DNA of 64,000 bases from Microbacterium sp. LWO14-1.2 (GCF_038397715.1 NZ_CP151633.1:744001-808000); one strand, 5' to 3'; numbered from the stretch's first letter, positions 38,496-48,554 are shown. The notes: generated from the sequence alone by a model not told the origin. Translations and numbers: made by a program.

Positions 38496-39473
38496 ATGAT
38501 GACCAGCCCCGCAGACCTCTCCCTCATCGAGGAGACGTCCGATCACCAGCGCCTGTTCGACGAGCTCATCGCGAACGAGCAGCGCATCGAACCCCGCGAC
38601 TGGATGCCGGACGCCTATCGCAAGACCCTCATCCGTCAGATCTCCCAGCACGCGCACTCCGAGATCATCGGCATGCAGCCCGAGGGCAACTGGATCACCC
38701 GCGCCCCGAGCCTGAAGCGCAAGGCGATCCTCATGGCGAAGGTGCAGGACGAAGCCGGCCACGGCCTCTACCTCTACTCCGCCGCGCAGACGCTCGGCAT
38801 CACGCGCGACGCCATGATGGACCAGCTCATCAGCGGCAAGGCGAAGTACTCCTCGATCTTCAACTACCCCACGCCGACCTGGGCCGACATGGGCGCCATC
38901 GGATGGCTCGTCGACGGAGCGGCCATCTGCAACCAGGTGCCGCTGTGCCGTGCGTCCTACGGCCCGTACGGCCGCGCCATGGTGCGCATCTGCAAAGAGG
39001 AGTCGTTCCACCAGCGCCAGGGCTTCGAGATCCTCCTGTCGCTCATGCGCGGCACCGACGAGCAACGCCGGATGGCGCAGGATGCCGTGAACCGCTGGTA
39101 CTGGCCGAGCCTCGCCATGTTCGGCCCGCCCGACGACCAGTCCCCCAACTCCGCGCAGTCCATGGCGTGGAAGATCAAGCGCTTCTCGAACGACGAGCTC
39201 CGGCAGCGATTCATCGGGATGCTGGTGCCGCAGGCCGAGATCCTCGGCGTCACGCTGCCCGACCCCGAGCTCCGGTGGAACGAGGAGGCGGGGCGCTACG
39301 ACATGGGCGAGATCGACTGGGACGAGTTCTTCGAGGTCCTGCGCGGTAACGGTCCCTGCAACGCCGAGCGTCTCGAACGACGCCGCACCGCCCACGAGGA
39401 GGGCGCGTGGGTGCGGGAGGCCGCAGCGGAGTACGCCCGCAAGCAGGCCGCAGCAGATCGCGCGGTGGCATGA
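38496..39473 (+). CDS. paaA: Phenylacetyl-CoA epoxidase subunit A (catalytic)
   Basis: A 325-residue di-iron subunit of the multicomponent monooxygenase that epoxidises the CoA-activated ring. The diiron ligands lie in [26 protein letters not shown] and [15 protein letters not shown] (Glu and His residues). GGAGGAG precedes tandem ATGs at 38496 and 38499. It opens paaABCDE-paaG behind PaaR operator 4; the stop overlaps the paaB start. Confidence 0.97.
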   Translation: MMTSPADLSLIEETSDHQRLFDELIANEQRIEPRDWMPDAYRKTLIRQISQHAHSEIIGMQPEGNWITRAPSLKRKAILMAKVQDEAGHGLYLYSAAQTLGITRDAMMDQLISGKAKYSSIFNYPTPTWADMGAIGWLVDGAAICNQVPLCRASYGPYGRAMVRICKEESFHQRQGFEILLSLMRGTDEQRRMAQDAVNRWYWPSLAMFGPPDDQSPNSAQSMAWKIKRFSNDELRQRFIGMLVPQAEILGVTLPDPELRWNEEAGRYDMGEIDWDEFFEVLRGNGPCNAERLERRRTAHEEGAWVREAAAEYARKQAAADRAVA

Positions 39474-39778
39474 TGGCGACCCCCGGGCACGACGAGCACG
39501 AGCCCTGGCCTCTCTGGGAGGTCTTCGTGCGGGCGAACCGCGGACTCAGCCACGTGCACGTCGGCTCGCTGCACGCCCCCGATGCCGACATGGCGATCCG
39601 CAACGCGCGCGATCTCTACACGCGGCGCGGCGAGGGCGTGTCGATCTGGGCGGTTCCCGCCGACGCGATCACCACGAGCGACCCCGACGCGAAGGGCGCG
39701 TACTTCGAGAGCGCCGCGGGCAAGAACTACCGGCACGCCGTGTACTACACGGCGTCCGAGGGGGTGCCGCACCTGTGA
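39470..39778 (+). CDS. paaB: Phenylacetyl-CoA epoxidase subunit B
   Basis: A 102-residue structural subunit that bridges PaaAC heterodimers. [31 protein letters not shown] and [11 protein letters not shown] are the family hallmarks. Either of two adjacent ATGs (39470 or 39473) may be used; the first overlaps the paaA stop. Its own stop overlaps the GTG of paaC. Confidence 0.96.
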   Translation: MMATPGHDEHEPWPLWEVFVRANRGLSHVHVGSLHAPDADMAIRNARDLYTRRGEGVSIWAVPADAITTSDPDAKGAYFESAAGKNYRHAVYYTASEGVPHL

Positions 39779-40716
39779 GCACGGAACCGGACGCCACCCT
39801 CCCGGTCGTCGAGCGAGCGGAGAGAGACGAAACTCACCACGATGACGTCCACGGAGACGTGTCGGTCGACGAGCGAGCGGAGCGAGACGAAGCGCACCAC
39901 GACGACATCCACGGAGACGTGTCGGTCGACGAACTGCGCCTGAGCGCCGAGCTCTCCGGAAGCGGCGCGGTCGCGGCATCCGCCGACGTCGCCGAGTACG
40001 CGCTCCGACTCGGCGACGACGCCCTCATCCTCTCCCAGCAGCTCGGCGCCTGGATCTCCCGCGCGCCCGAGCTCGAGGAGGACGTCGCGCTCGGCAACAT
40101 CGCGCTCGACCTTCTCGGCCATGCGCGCTCCTTCCTCCGCTACGCCGGATCATGGGACGGACGCAGCGAGGACGACCTCGCGTTCTTCCGCGACGAGGCG
40201 GAATTCCGCTGCGCGTGGATCGTGGAGCAGCCCAACGGCGACTTCGCACAGACCATCGCACGCCAGTTCGTCGTCTCCACCTACATGTTCGAGCTGTACG
40301 CGGCACTGCGTGCCAGCACCGACGAGACGTTCGCCGCGATCGCCGAGAAAGCGCTGAAGGAGGTCGACTACCACCGAGACCACTCCGTGCAATGGGTGCT
40401 GCGGCTCGCCGGAGGCACCGACGAGTCGCGCCGTCGCATGATCCGCGCGATCGGCGACGTCTGGCCGTACGTCGACGAGCTGTTCCGCGACGACGACCTC
40501 GTCGAGCGCCTCGGCGACACCGTCGTCCGCCCCTCGACCCTGCGGGCGGGCTTCGACGAGGTCATCGACGCCGTCTTCGCCGAAGCTCAGCTGGAGACGC
40601 CCTCCACCGCCGCCTCGTCCGCGGGTGGGCGCCGCGGTGCGCATGCGACGCCGTTCGGACATCTGCTCGCCGAGATGCAGGTGCTCGCGCGACGGCATCC
40701 GGGGGCGTCGTGGTGA
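39775..40716 (+). CDS. paaC: Phenylacetyl-CoA epoxidase subunit C
   Basis: A 313-residue structural partner of PaaA with the ferritin-like fold but without a functional diiron site. YALRLGDDALILSQQLGAWISRAPELEEDVALGNIALDLLGHARS starts the conserved part near residue 62. The first 60 residues are abnormal: two 20-residue tandem copies rich in Glu, Arg, Asp and His (ERAERDETHHDDVHGD), encoded by a 60-base duplication containing a REP-like element. The GTG start at 39775 overlaps the paaB stop, and the stop overlaps paaD. Confidence 0.94.
   Translation: MSTEPDATLPVVERAERDETHHDDVHGDVSVDERAERDEAHHDDIHGDVSVDELRLSAELSGSGAVAASADVAEYALRLGDDALILSQQLGAWISRAPELEEDVALGNIALDLLGHARSFLRYAGSWDGRSEDDLAFFRDEAEFRCAWIVEQPNGDFAQTIARQFVVSTYMFELYAALRASTDETFAAIAEKALKEVDYHRDHSVQWVLRLAGGTDESRRRMIRAIGDVWPYVDELFRDDDLVERLGDTVVRPSTLRAGFDEVIDAVFAEAQLETPSTAASSAGGRRGAHATPFGHLLAEMQVLARRHPGASW
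39805..39924 (+). repeat. 60-bp tandem duplication with REP-like element inside paaC
   Basis: Bases 39805-39864 and 39865-39924 are two copies, each starting GTCGNCGAGCGAGCGGAG and containing GAGACGAA. Their reverse complement matches the GTTTCGTCTC...GCTC...ACGAC element seen at 3046-3105. Sixty is a multiple of three, so the paaC frame is kept. Confidence 0.92.
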
Positions 40717-41219
40717 CCCTGCGCGACGCACGCTCCCTCTCCCGCGACGACGCGTGGACGATCGCCGCGGGCGTCGCCGACCCCGAGGTGCCGGTTCTCA
40801 CGATCGAGGACCTCGGCGTGCTGCGCGCGGTTGAGATCGACGGCGAGACCGTGCGCGTCGACATCACGCCTACCTACAGCGGCTGCCCGGCCATGGACAC
40901 GATCCGCGACGACGTCATCCTCGCACTCACCGCGGCGGGAGCCGCCCGCGTCGACGTCCGACTCGTGCTCTCGCCCGCGTGGACCACGGACTGGATGTCG
41001 GATGCGGGCAGGCAGAAGCTCGAACGCTACGGCATCGCCCCGCCCTCCGGACGCGCGGCCGTCTCGTCCGGACCCATCCGCCTCGCGATCAGCGTGCGGT
41101 GCCCGCGCTGCGGATCGCTCGACACCCGCGAGGTCTCCCGCTTCGGATCGACCTCGTGCAAAGCGCTGTTCGAATGCCGCGCCTGCCTCGAACCCTTCGA
41201 TCACTTCAAGGTGCACTGA
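40713..41219 (+). CDS. paaD: Phenylacetate degradation protein PaaD (Fe-S assembly, DUF59)
   Basis: A 168-residue protein. The N-terminal DUF59/MIP18 domain includes VADPEVPVLTIEDLGVLR and TPTYSGCPAMDTI. The C-terminal zinc-binding part has paired cysteines (CPRCGSLDT and FECRACLEPFDHFKVH). It is needed for the epoxidase, probably by maturing the PaaE iron-sulfur centre. The start is GTG 40713 overlapping the paaC stop; a GTG at 40710 is equally possible. Confidence 0.95.
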   Translation: MTLRDARSLSRDDAWTIAAGVADPEVPVLTIEDLGVLRAVEIDGETVRVDITPTYSGCPAMDTIRDDVILALTAAGAARVDVRLVLSPAWTTDWMSDAGRQKLERYGIAPPSGRAAVSSGPIRLAISVRCPRCGSLDTREVSRFGSTSCKALFECRACLEPFDHFKVH

Positions 41220-41238
41220 TGAGCGGGGTGCACTGATG
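41210..41238 (+). repeat. 17-bp duplication at the paaD-paaE junction
   Basis: GGTGCACTGATG occurs at 41210-41221, covering the paaD stop, and again at 41227-41238, where its ATG is the paaE start. The offset of 17 bases separates two genes that would otherwise overlap by ATGA coupling. Confidence 0.85.
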
Positions 41239-42438
41239 GGATTGTTCACGACGCGTCCTGCATCGAACGAAGCGCAGCGGACCGATGCGGCGCCGCGCCC
41301 GGCATCCGCAGACCGGCCCCCTGCTCGCCGGCGCGCGACGTTCCACACTCTCGCGGTCGAGAGCGTCCGCCCGCTCACCGACGATGCCGTCGAGGTGACG
41401 TTCGCGGTCCCCGCCGAGCTGGCCGACGACTACGACCATCTCCCCGGCCAGTACGTGGCTCTGCGGACGACGCTCGACGGCGTCGACGTGCGACGCTCGT
41501 ACTCGCTGTGCCGACCACCGGAGCAGCGGACGCCCGAACAGGTGGCCGCCGGCGCACCGACCCGGCTGAGCGTCGCCGTCAAGCGCGACGAGGGCGGCCT
41601 GTTCTCCACGTGGGCGCAGACCGGACTGCATCCGGGATTCGAGATCGACGTCATGAGCCCGCAGGGCACGTTCACCTCGGGCCTCGACGACCTCGATCAC
41701 CGGCACGTCGTCGGGATCGCCGCCGGTTCCGGCATCACACCCCTCATGGCTCTCGCGCACACGGTACTCGGCCGGTCGGCCACGGCACGGTTCACGCTCC
41801 TCTACACGAACCGGGCCACGGTCGACGTGATGTTCCTCGAGGACCTCGCCGACCTCAAAGACCGCTATCCGACCCGGCTCACGCTGCACCACGTGCTGTC
41901 GCGCGAGCAGCGCACCGCCCCCGTGCTCTCCGGGCGACTCGACGAGGAGCGGCTGCGCACCATCCTCTCCTCGCTCATCGACCCGGCCGACGTCGACGAG
42001 TGGTTCCTGTGCGGGCCCCTCGCACTGGTCGACCTCTGCCGAGACGTGCTCGCCGACGTCGGGGTCGCGAAGGAGCACGTGCGATTCGAGCTGTTCACGA
42101 CCGGAGACGAGCCGGTCCGCACCGCGCGGCCGGTCGACGTGCGCGCCGGAGAGAAGACGGTGCGCATCGAGGTCACCCTCGACGGGGTGTCGTCGACCGT
42201 CGAGAGTCCGGTCGACGCGCACGAGTCCGTGCTGAACGCGGCGCTGCGCGTACGCCCAGATGCACCGTTCGCGTGCGCGGGCGGCGTGTGCGGCACGTGC
42301 AGGGCGCGCGTGCTGGCGGGCAGCGTCACCATGACCGAGAACTACGCGCTCGAACCAGACGAGCTCGAGCGCGGCTACGTGCTGACCTGCCAGTCCCACC
42401 CCACCAGCGAACGCGTCGTCGTCGACTACGACGTGTGA
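41236..42438 (+). CDS. paaE: Phenylacetyl-CoA epoxidase reductase subunit E
   Basis: A 400-residue flavoprotein reductase that moves electrons from NADPH to the PaaAC diiron centre. It has a FAD domain (VRRSYSLCRPP), a nucleotide domain (VVGIAAGSGITPLMALAH) and a plant-type 2Fe-2S domain with Cys347, 352, 355 and 385 (CAGGVCGTC...C). About 40 extra N-terminal residues of low complexity precede the first beta strand. The ATG is the duplicated junction copy at 41236. Confidence 0.96.
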   Translation: MGLFTTRPASNEAQRTDAAPRPASADRPPARRRATFHTLAVESVRPLTDDAVEVTFAVPAELADDYDHLPGQYVALRTTLDGVDVRRSYSLCRPPEQRTPEQVAAGAPTRLSVAVKRDEGGLFSTWAQTGLHPGFEIDVMSPQGTFTSGLDDLDHRHVVGIAAGSGITPLMALAHTVLGRSATARFTLLYTNRATVDVMFLEDLADLKDRYPTRLTLHHVLSREQRTAPVLSGRLDEERLRTILSSLIDPADVDEWFLCGPLALVDLCRDVLADVGVAKEHVRFELFTTGDEPVRTARPVDVRAGEKTVRIEVTLDGVSSTVESPVDAHESVLNAALRVRPDAPFACAGGVCGTCRARVLAGSVTMTENYALEPDELERGYVLTCQSHPTSERVVVDYDV

Positions 42439-42463
42439 GCCGACGTGTCAGAAGGAGCATGAG

Positions 42464-43234
42464 GTGATCGAACTCGGGATCGCAGACGATGTCGCCACGA
42501 TCGTCCTGAACGCGCCGTCCACGCTCAACGCGCTCGACGAGCAGGCGCTGCGAGACCTGGGGCGCGCCTACGACGACGCCGAGGAGTCGGGCGTCCGCGC
42601 GCTCATCCTGCGCGGTGAGGGGCGCGCTTTCTGCGCCGGACGGGACATCTCGCGCGTCGACCCCCGCGACGACGACGTGATCGGCTACCTCGGCGGCCTC
42701 GTGACGCCGCTGCTGCAGCGCATGTCGACGTTCCCCGCCCCGACCTTCGCGGTCGCGCACGGCGCGTGCCTCGGCGTCGGTCTCGGACTCCTCATCGCCA
42801 CGGATGTCGTCTACGTCGCCGAGTCCGCGAAGATCGGGTCGCCGTTCGCGGCGCTCGGCGCGACGCTCGACTCCGGCGGGCATGCCCTCTTCGTCGACCG
42901 CCTCGGAGCGCACCGCACCCTCGACCTCATCTACACGGGTCGGCTCATGAGCGGAGCGGAGGCGGTCGGCGCCGGGCTGTTCTCGCGCGTGTTCCCCGAC
43001 GACGAGGTCGTGCAGGCCACGACGGATGCCGCGGCCGCAGCCGCCCGCGGCGCCACCGCGGCGTTCCTCGCGAGCAAGCAGCTCGTCGCCCGCATCCGTG
43101 ACGAGCGGCTCGCGCTCTGGGACTCCGTCGACGTCGAGAACGCCGCTCAGGCCGCGCTCTCTGACACCGACGACTACCGCGAGGGCTTCGCCGCCTTCCA
43201 GGAGAAGCGCCGCCCGGAGTTCCGAGGACACTGA
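42464..43234 (+). CDS. paaG: Ring-1,2-epoxyphenylacetyl-CoA isomerase
   Basis: A 256-residue crotonase-fold enzyme. AFCAGRDISRV and AHGACLGVGLGLLIATDVV form the CoA site. LDSGGHALFVDRLG carries Asp where hydratases have Glu, as PaaG does, in keeping with isomerisation of the epoxide to oxepin-CoA. AAGGAG precedes the GTG at 42464, 25 bases after paaE, so it ends the paaABCDE unit. It converges with the DUF4132 gene. Confidence 0.9.
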   Translation: MIELGIADDVATIVLNAPSTLNALDEQALRDLGRAYDDAEESGVRALILRGEGRAFCAGRDISRVDPRDDDVIGYLGGLVTPLLQRMSTFPAPTFAVAHGACLGVGLGLLIATDVVYVAESAKIGSPFAALGATLDSGGHALFVDRLGAHRTLDLIYTGRLMSGAEAVGAGLFSRVFPDDEVVQATTDAAAAAARGATAAFLASKQLVARIRDERLALWDSVDVENAAQAALSDTDDYREGFAAFQEKRRPEFRGH

Positions 43235-43256
43235 GGCCTGGACTCCGGGCGGTCGC

Positions 43257-46200
43257 TCATCGCACCAGCTGGCTGAGGATCGTCGGATCCTTGATCCTGT
43301 CGTCGGCAGCCAGCATGACGACCTTCGAGACGATCTCGGCCGTGCGCGGATCGTCGTCGACGAACGGGAGGAAGACGCGACCGCGATGCTGTGCGCCGAC
43401 CGGGATGATGAACAGGGTGTTGCCGGGGATCCGATGCACGGTGCCTGAGCCGAGATGCACCGAATACGTGCCGAGGGCCCCCTTCACGCGCACGTGATGA
43501 CCGGACACCTCGATGTTGTCGATTCCGAGCATCAGGCACGTCTCGTCCACGATGCGCGAGCGCATCTCGACCGTCGACTCCGACGTCTGCGGGTCGACGC
43601 CGCTCGAGTGCGCGACGGAGACCACAAGGTCGAGATCGCGCATCGTCTCGGAGTACACCCTCGGCGGCACCTCTTCGAGCCCGATCGCATTCCATGAGCC
43701 CACCGGCCCGAAGCGAACGTCGTCGATCGTCGCGTCCTCGACCTCTCCGGCCGTCCCCCAGGCGTCCTCCACGTTGCAGAAGACGTGGATCCTCTCGTTG
43801 TGGAAGGTGCGCTCGAATCCACGACCGTAGTCCCGCACCCAGTTCCGCGCGGTGAACAGCCCGGAGGCGCGACGCGCATCGATCTGATGCCCGACGTAAC
43901 GACGCGAGGACACACCGCCCTCACCCCGCTCGTTCTCGGTGGGCGTGTAGAGCTCGCGGAACACCTGCTTGAACGGCTGCGGGCGGCCGCGCATCATGAT
44001 CAGGTGCTGGAGCTCGGGCCAGTCACCGCTGGCGAGGAGGTCGACGGGGTGGGCGATGCGGAGTCCGCCGACCGGCACGATCGTCGTGCCGTCGGCGGTC
44101 ACGAGGTCGGCACCCGACACCCCGAGAAAGCCCACACGCCCCTCGGCGTCGACGAGCACGAGCTGGGTGAGCATCCGGCCGAGGACAGGGTGACCGTGCA
44201 GGAGCGCCAGCTCCTCGGTCTCGAACACATCGCCGAGCACGCACGCCGCCTCGAGGGACGACCGCATCCGCTGGGTCTGTTTCTTGAGCTCTTTGGCTCG
44301 GGCGGTGAGCGCCGCGATCGCCTCGACCTTTCGGCTCTTCGCGGGCACGGCCGCGAGGGCCTTCCCCGCACGGTCGACGGCGATGACCGGCATCCCCTGG
44401 TCGTCGATCGACAGGCTGACGGTCACGTCGCCGTCCACCGCGGTGACGGCTCCGTTAGCAAGGTCGGCCGCGGTGCGCGCCTCCATCGCCCAGATCAGCC
44501 GCTGCGGATCGCGGTACCCGGCGTTGCGCGCCAGGTTCTCCAGCGCGGTGTGCACCGCGGCGGTCTCGGCTGCGCGACGCTGCGGACCGTTGGATCTTCC
44601 CGTACCCACGAACGCACGCAGCACTTCGTAGCGCCGGAGCAGCACGTCGGGGTCGTCGTCCGGGAGCGGCAGCAGCGCGAAGGCGCGCACGGCATCCTGG
44701 TGGCGCTTCTCGTGCATGCGCGTCAAGAGCTCGTTCTCATCGACATGACCGCGCAGCGCGTTCGCGAACAGTTCAGCCTGCTTGTGCTCGCCCGACACGG
44801 AGGCGTATTTCGCGGCCTTGAGTACGCGGTCGAGGCGCTCGTCGCCGAGCTCGTCGTGCATCTGGTGGAACCACTCGGCGTCCGCGCAGCCGCGGTAGCG
44901 GTCCTCCGTCGGCACCGGAGTGCGCTTCGCGATCTCCCGCGCCCGCTGATTCTCGATCATTTGGCCGAGCTCCCAGGAATCGATCGGCGTGTGCGCGTGC
45001 AGCCACCAGACCGCCGAGGCGAAACCGACCCAGCCCAGGTGCTTCTCGACGACCTCGGCCCACTGCGGAGCGTAGACGGCCGTCTCGATCACGCGACTCT
45101 CCGGGATCTTCGACCCGGCGAGCGCCCTGGCGAGTGTCTCACCGGACTCGTCCGGAGCCGGATGATGGACGCGCAGCAGGTGGGCGAACACCGCCTCGCG
45201 GTCGCTCCAGTAGAGGTTCACGTAACGGCGCATGATCGGTCGACGCCCGAGCGCACGCAACGTCGCGACGAGGGTCTCCGCACCCGTCGCTCGCGACAGC
45301 GTCGCCGCCATCTTCGTGTAACTGGTCGCCACGTCGCCGCGCGGCAGCTCGAGTTCGATCACGGTGCGCTGCACGGCCTCGACCACGGCCTGAGTCTCGG
45401 GAGCGGCATCGGTGATGGCGCTGAACGCCGCGAGCGGGTTGTCAACGGTACCGTGCGGCTCGTTGCGCACCGCTGGACGGGTGAACGCCCAATCCACGAG
45501 GTCTTCGCGCGAGGCGATCCCTCGTTCGAAGGCCGCACGGACGATCGCGAGCGGCGGGCGGAACCGGAACGGCTGGTCGACGACGGACTCGGTGGCGCCC
45601 CGATGGTGAGGGTCGGCCCACTCGACCTTCGGCCCCGCCCACTGGTCGACCGCGCCCTCGGGCTCGTCGATGAACCGGAGGATGCCCCACAGTCGGCGCA
45701 GTTGCTCGTCGTCGAGGGTCGCCGGATCCAGATAAGTGAGCGCATCGTCGAATACGCTTCTTTCCCGTGGATCCCAGTCGGCCACGAGTCTCGGGCCCCC
45801 GGAGAACTTCACGGTACGCGGGGTGAGAAGATCGCTGACCGCAAGTTCGGCTGCGGTGAGCGCGAGCAGATCGATGATCGGTTCCGCCCAGGACGCTCGG
45901 CGCTCGCGGCGGGCGAGGTGCCCGAGGAGCGTCGAGCGCAACGACGAGTGCCTGTCGCTCCCGTCCCTGCCGATGTCTCCGAGAACGCGCAGGCCGAGGT
46001 AATGGTCGGCGCCGAGCACGTCGAGCAACGCGAGTTCAACGCCCCCGTCGACGAGTTCACCGCGCACGCGCTCCCACCACGGGTCGACGAGCTCGGCCAG
46101 CGGTATGGTCCCGTCCTCGCCGGCGCGGACCTGATGCCAGTCGACGTTCTCGAGCAGCTGGACGCCGTTCGTCGACTGCACCTCGACTCCGGCGTGCTCG

Positions 46201-48065
46201 TCCATCCATGCCTCGAACGACAACCAGATGCGGCGCGCTCCGGGGTGATACTGATCCCAGCGCGACCGCGGTGGAGCCGAAGGTCGCACGGCGGGGGTAC
46301 GCTCCTCGACACCGAATCGGAGGAGGGCCGGGCGGTCCGCATACGGGTTTCCTTCGACGGGAACGGCGTCGGTGGTCGCCTCTTCAGCGGGAGTCGCCCC
46401 TGCCACCCCCGCGACCTCCGCAAGGTCCTCGGCCGCTCGACGTTGCAGCGCCGCACCAGCACGAAGGCGCTCGACCGATGCCGCGATCCCCTCGGCATCC
46501 TGCAGCTGCAGCAGACGGAGCGCGGTCCTGCGGACGTCGTCGGCCTTGCGGGTGAGAGAGCCCTCCAGCTCGACGGCTTCTTCGGCGGTGATGCGGTCGA
46601 CGTCGAACTCCCTGCGGGCGACCCACCTCACCTGCGACGAGGAATCGAAGAGGAGTGCGAACAGCGGCACGCGGTGCAGGTCGACGTCCCTGCCGTACCG
46701 CATGGCTGTCGCGCGGCGCACGTCCGGCGATGCATCCGACAGCTCGACTTCATCACCGTGCGCGTAGACACTGATGACGTCGGCGATTCCCGTCGGTGTC
46801 ACCGACACCGGGCGCCGGACGAGGATGCCGGTGTCGACCTCGCGCGCGGCGGTCGACTCGCGGCGGCGCCGCCGCAGAGCGGACACCCCCTCCGGCGTCA
46901 GGGGGAGGTCGCGCAGCGCCGAGCCATTGCTGACGGGCCACGCCTGTAGGGCCGCAGTGAACACCGCCAGGTCGTCGTCTCCGAGAGCGCGGACGAGCGG
47001 TTCGGTGGTCGACGGATGCCACAGCGCGACCAGCATCCGCGCCGCGGCGAGGCGGTGACCGGCATCGCCCGTGCGCAGCAGCTCCGACGCGACGTCGACC
47101 GCCACCGCGACATCCCGCGCCGACAGGGCCCACAGGCCGAAGTAGGCGTCGACACGGTCGAGATCGCGGAGACGCTCGGCCGTCGGCGGGTTTCGCAGGA
47201 AGCCGACGACCGTTTCCAACGCCGTGCGCACGGCATCGGCGTCCCGCACGGTCAACTCCTCGCCGACCCACCCCGCCAGGGTGCGGACCGTGCTCGAGAA
47301 CCGCCCGAGGCCTTCGTCGACGACGACGCCGAGCACGCGCTCGATCGCGTCGGGGTGACCGCTGTCGAGAGCGGCGAGGATCGTCGTTCGCAGGCCCTCC
47401 TCGCGCCCGGCACCACGCAGCAGCTCCACCACGACGTCCCAGGCGCGCGGGTCGGCCGATGCGAGCAGCGCGACATAGGCATGCGCTGACGGCCCGCCGA
47501 TCGCGGGCGAGCCGGTGAGGCTCTCGACCAGGATGCGACGAACCTCGCTGTCGCCTGCGTCCACCGCCGAGGCGAGGAGATCGCCGAGACGGGTGTGCTC
47601 CGACAGGTGCATGAGCCAGGTGGCATGCCATGCCATCGGCTGAGGGTAGTGCGTGAAGTGCCGGATGAGCCACGTGAGACGATCCCAGCGCGAGGACAGC
47701 GTGGACGCACTGTCGGAGGAGCGGAAGGGTTGCGAGCCCCACCGGCCCTGCAGGTACGGGCGCGACCGCGACCAGTCCCACCAGAATGCGAGCGCGTCGC
47801 CGGCTGTCGGACACAGCGCCGACAGCACCTTGGTCGCCGCTCGTCCGTCCAGAGCATCGAACTCGTCGGCGAGACCGCGTGCCGTGGCCCGCACCACCGC
47901 GCTGGCCGCCTCGTCGTGGGCACCGCTCTTGTCGTTCAGGTTGTCGGCGATGCGGCGCGCGAGACGCGGGGCGGTGATCCCCCGCACGCGGACGGGCTGC
48001 GTCACTCCCTCCTTGCACGAGCAGAATGTGTTCAGCTGGGCGGTCGCCTGGTCGGCAGTCAGCAC
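43257..48065 (-). CDS. Giant DUF4132 (MolR-like) protein with HEAT-like N-terminus
   Basis: A 1602-residue soluble protein, the largest here. Residues about 120-560 are helical with HEAT-like regularity (RRILVESLTGS, ALLASADPRAWDVVVELL, RRTALRLLQL). The middle resembles the DUF5724 region. About residues 1190-1370 (AVDRAGKALAAVPAKSRKVEAI, then GHPVLGRMLTQLVLV) match DUF4132, and the last 100 residues form a conserved cap (DETCLMLGIDNIEVSGHHV). E. coli MolR/YehI are distant relatives; the molecular function is unknown. N-terminal FCSCKEG and ALCPTAG hold the early cysteines. It follows a small gene by seven bases. Confidence 0.8.
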   Translation of the reverse strand: MLTADQATAQLNTFCSCKEGVTQPVRVRGITAPRLARRIADNLNDKSGAHDEAASAVVRATARGLADEFDALDGRAATKVLSALCPTAGDALAFWWDWSRSRPYLQGRWGSQPFRSSDSASTLSSRWDRLTWLIRHFTHYPQPMAWHATWLMHLSEHTRLGDLLASAVDAGDSEVRRILVESLTGSPAIGGPSAHAYVALLASADPRAWDVVVELLRGAGREEGLRTTILAALDSGHPDAIERVLGVVVDEGLGRFSSTVRTLAGWVGEELTVRDADAVRTALETVVGFLRNPPTAERLRDLDRVDAYFGLWALSARDVAVAVDVASELLRTGDAGHRLAAARMLVALWHPSTTEPLVRALGDDDLAVFTAALQAWPVSNGSALRDLPLTPEGVSALRRRRRESTAAREVDTGILVRRPVSVTPTGIADVISVYAHGDEVELSDASPDVRRATAMRYGRDVDLHRVPLFALLFDSSSQVRWVARREFDVDRITAEEAVELEGSLTRKADDVRRTALRLLQLQDAEGIAASVERLRAGAALQRRAAEDLAEVAGVAGATPAEEATTDAVPVEGNPYADRPALLRFGVEERTPAVRPSAPPRSRWDQYHPGARRIWLSFEAWMDEHAGVEVQSTNGVQLLENVDWHQVRAGEDGTIPLAELVDPWWERVRGELVDGGVELALLDVLGADHYLGLRVLGDIGRDGSDRHSSLRSTLLGHLARRERRASWAEPIIDLLALTAAELAVSDLLTPRTVKFSGGPRLVADWDPRERSVFDDALTYLDPATLDDEQLRRLWGILRFIDEPEGAVDQWAGPKVEWADPHHRGATESVVDQPFRFRPPLAIVRAAFERGIASREDLVDWAFTRPAVRNEPHGTVDNPLAAFSAITDAAPETQAVVEAVQRTVIELELPRGDVATSYTKMAATLSRATGAETLVATLRALGRRPIMRRYVNLYWSDREAVFAHLLRVHHPAPDESGETLARALAGSKIPESRVIETAVYAPQWAEVVEKHLGWVGFASAVWWLHAHTPIDSWELGQMIENQRAREIAKRTPVPTEDRYRGCADAEWFHQMHDELGDERLDRVLKAAKYASVSGEHKQAELFANALRGHVDENELLTRMHEKRHQDAVRAFALLPLPDDDPDVLLRRYEVLRAFVGTGRSNGPQRRAAETAAVHTALENLARNAGYRDPQRLIWAMEARTAADLANGAVTAVDGDVTVSLSIDDQGMPVIAVDRAGKALAAVPAKSRKVEAIAALTARAKELKKQTQRMRSSLEAACVLGDVFETEELALLHGHPVLGRMLTQLVLVDAEGRVGFLGVSGADLVTADGTTIVPVGGLRIAHPVDLLASGDWPELQHLIMMRGRPQPFKQVFRELYTPTENERGEGGVSSRRYVGHQIDARRASGLFTARNWVRDYGRGFERTFHNERIHVFCNVEDAWGTAGEVEDATIDDVRFGPVGSWNAIGLEEVPPRVYSETMRDLDLVVSVAHSSGVDPQTSESTVEMRSRIVDETCLMLGIDNIEVSGHHVRVKGALGTYSVHLGSGTVHRIPGNTLFIIPVGAQHRGRVFLPFVDDDPRTAEIVSKVVMLAADDRIKDPTILSQLVR

Positions 48066-48072
48066 GGGAGTC

Positions 48073-48474
48073 CTATCCGGTCAGGGCGACGAGGCGCACG
48101 AGCCGAAGGCGGGAGTGCGGTCCGATCGTCTGTATGGCGTCGAGATCGGTGATCCGGACGTCGTCGAGGAAGACGAAGAAGAGCTGGTCGTCGAACGCCT
48201 CGATCGCGCGAGCGTGGGCGTCGTCGGGGGGAGGCGCTGCCGGCAGCTCGCGTCCCTCGTTTCCGTATCGCCCGGTCTCGGCTCCCCGCACCAGATCCAC
48301 GGGCGTGAGGACCCGCAGCATCGCCGACCTCTCGCGATGCGTCGCGTATTCCGCCAGTTCGTGATCGACGAGGATACGCAGCAGGGCGCGCAAGCTCAGG
48401 TCACCCTCGGCGCCGCGGATCGCGAGCGGTTCGCCGAGCGTGCGTCTTCCCATGGCAGCGGTCTCGACGAGCAT
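48073..48474 (-). CDS. Unknown 133-residue partner of the DUF4132 protein
   Basis: A small soluble protein with no motif I recognise (MLVETAAMGRRTLGEPLAIR at the start, DDQLFFVFLDDVRITDLDAIQ near the end). It sits only seven bases upstream of the DUF4132 gene on the same strand, so the two form an operon and may form a complex. CACACT exactly six bases before ATG 48474 predicts a leaderless transcript and supports this start; an ATG at 48453 is the alternative. It is divergent from a DNA ligase gene with an 80-base gap. Confidence 0.6.
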   Translation of the reverse strand: MLVETAAMGRRTLGEPLAIRGAEGDLSLRALLRILVDHELAEYATHRERSAMLRVLTPVDLVRGAETGRYGNEGRELPAAPPPDDAHARAIEAFDDQLFFVFLDDVRITDLDAIQTIGPHSRLRLVRLVALTG

Positions 48475-48554
48475 GCGAACAGTGTGGCATGCGGCGCGGA
48501 CATCGGCGCGCAAGGGCCTGGGCGAATGTCCTATGTCGATGCCAGACTTCGGGG

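Noticed and set aside
40713..41219. A gene of about 350 codons beginning at 40152
   Set aside because: Its first 187 codons are out of frame within paaC; only the part from the GTG at 40713 encodes the DUF59/PaaD protein.
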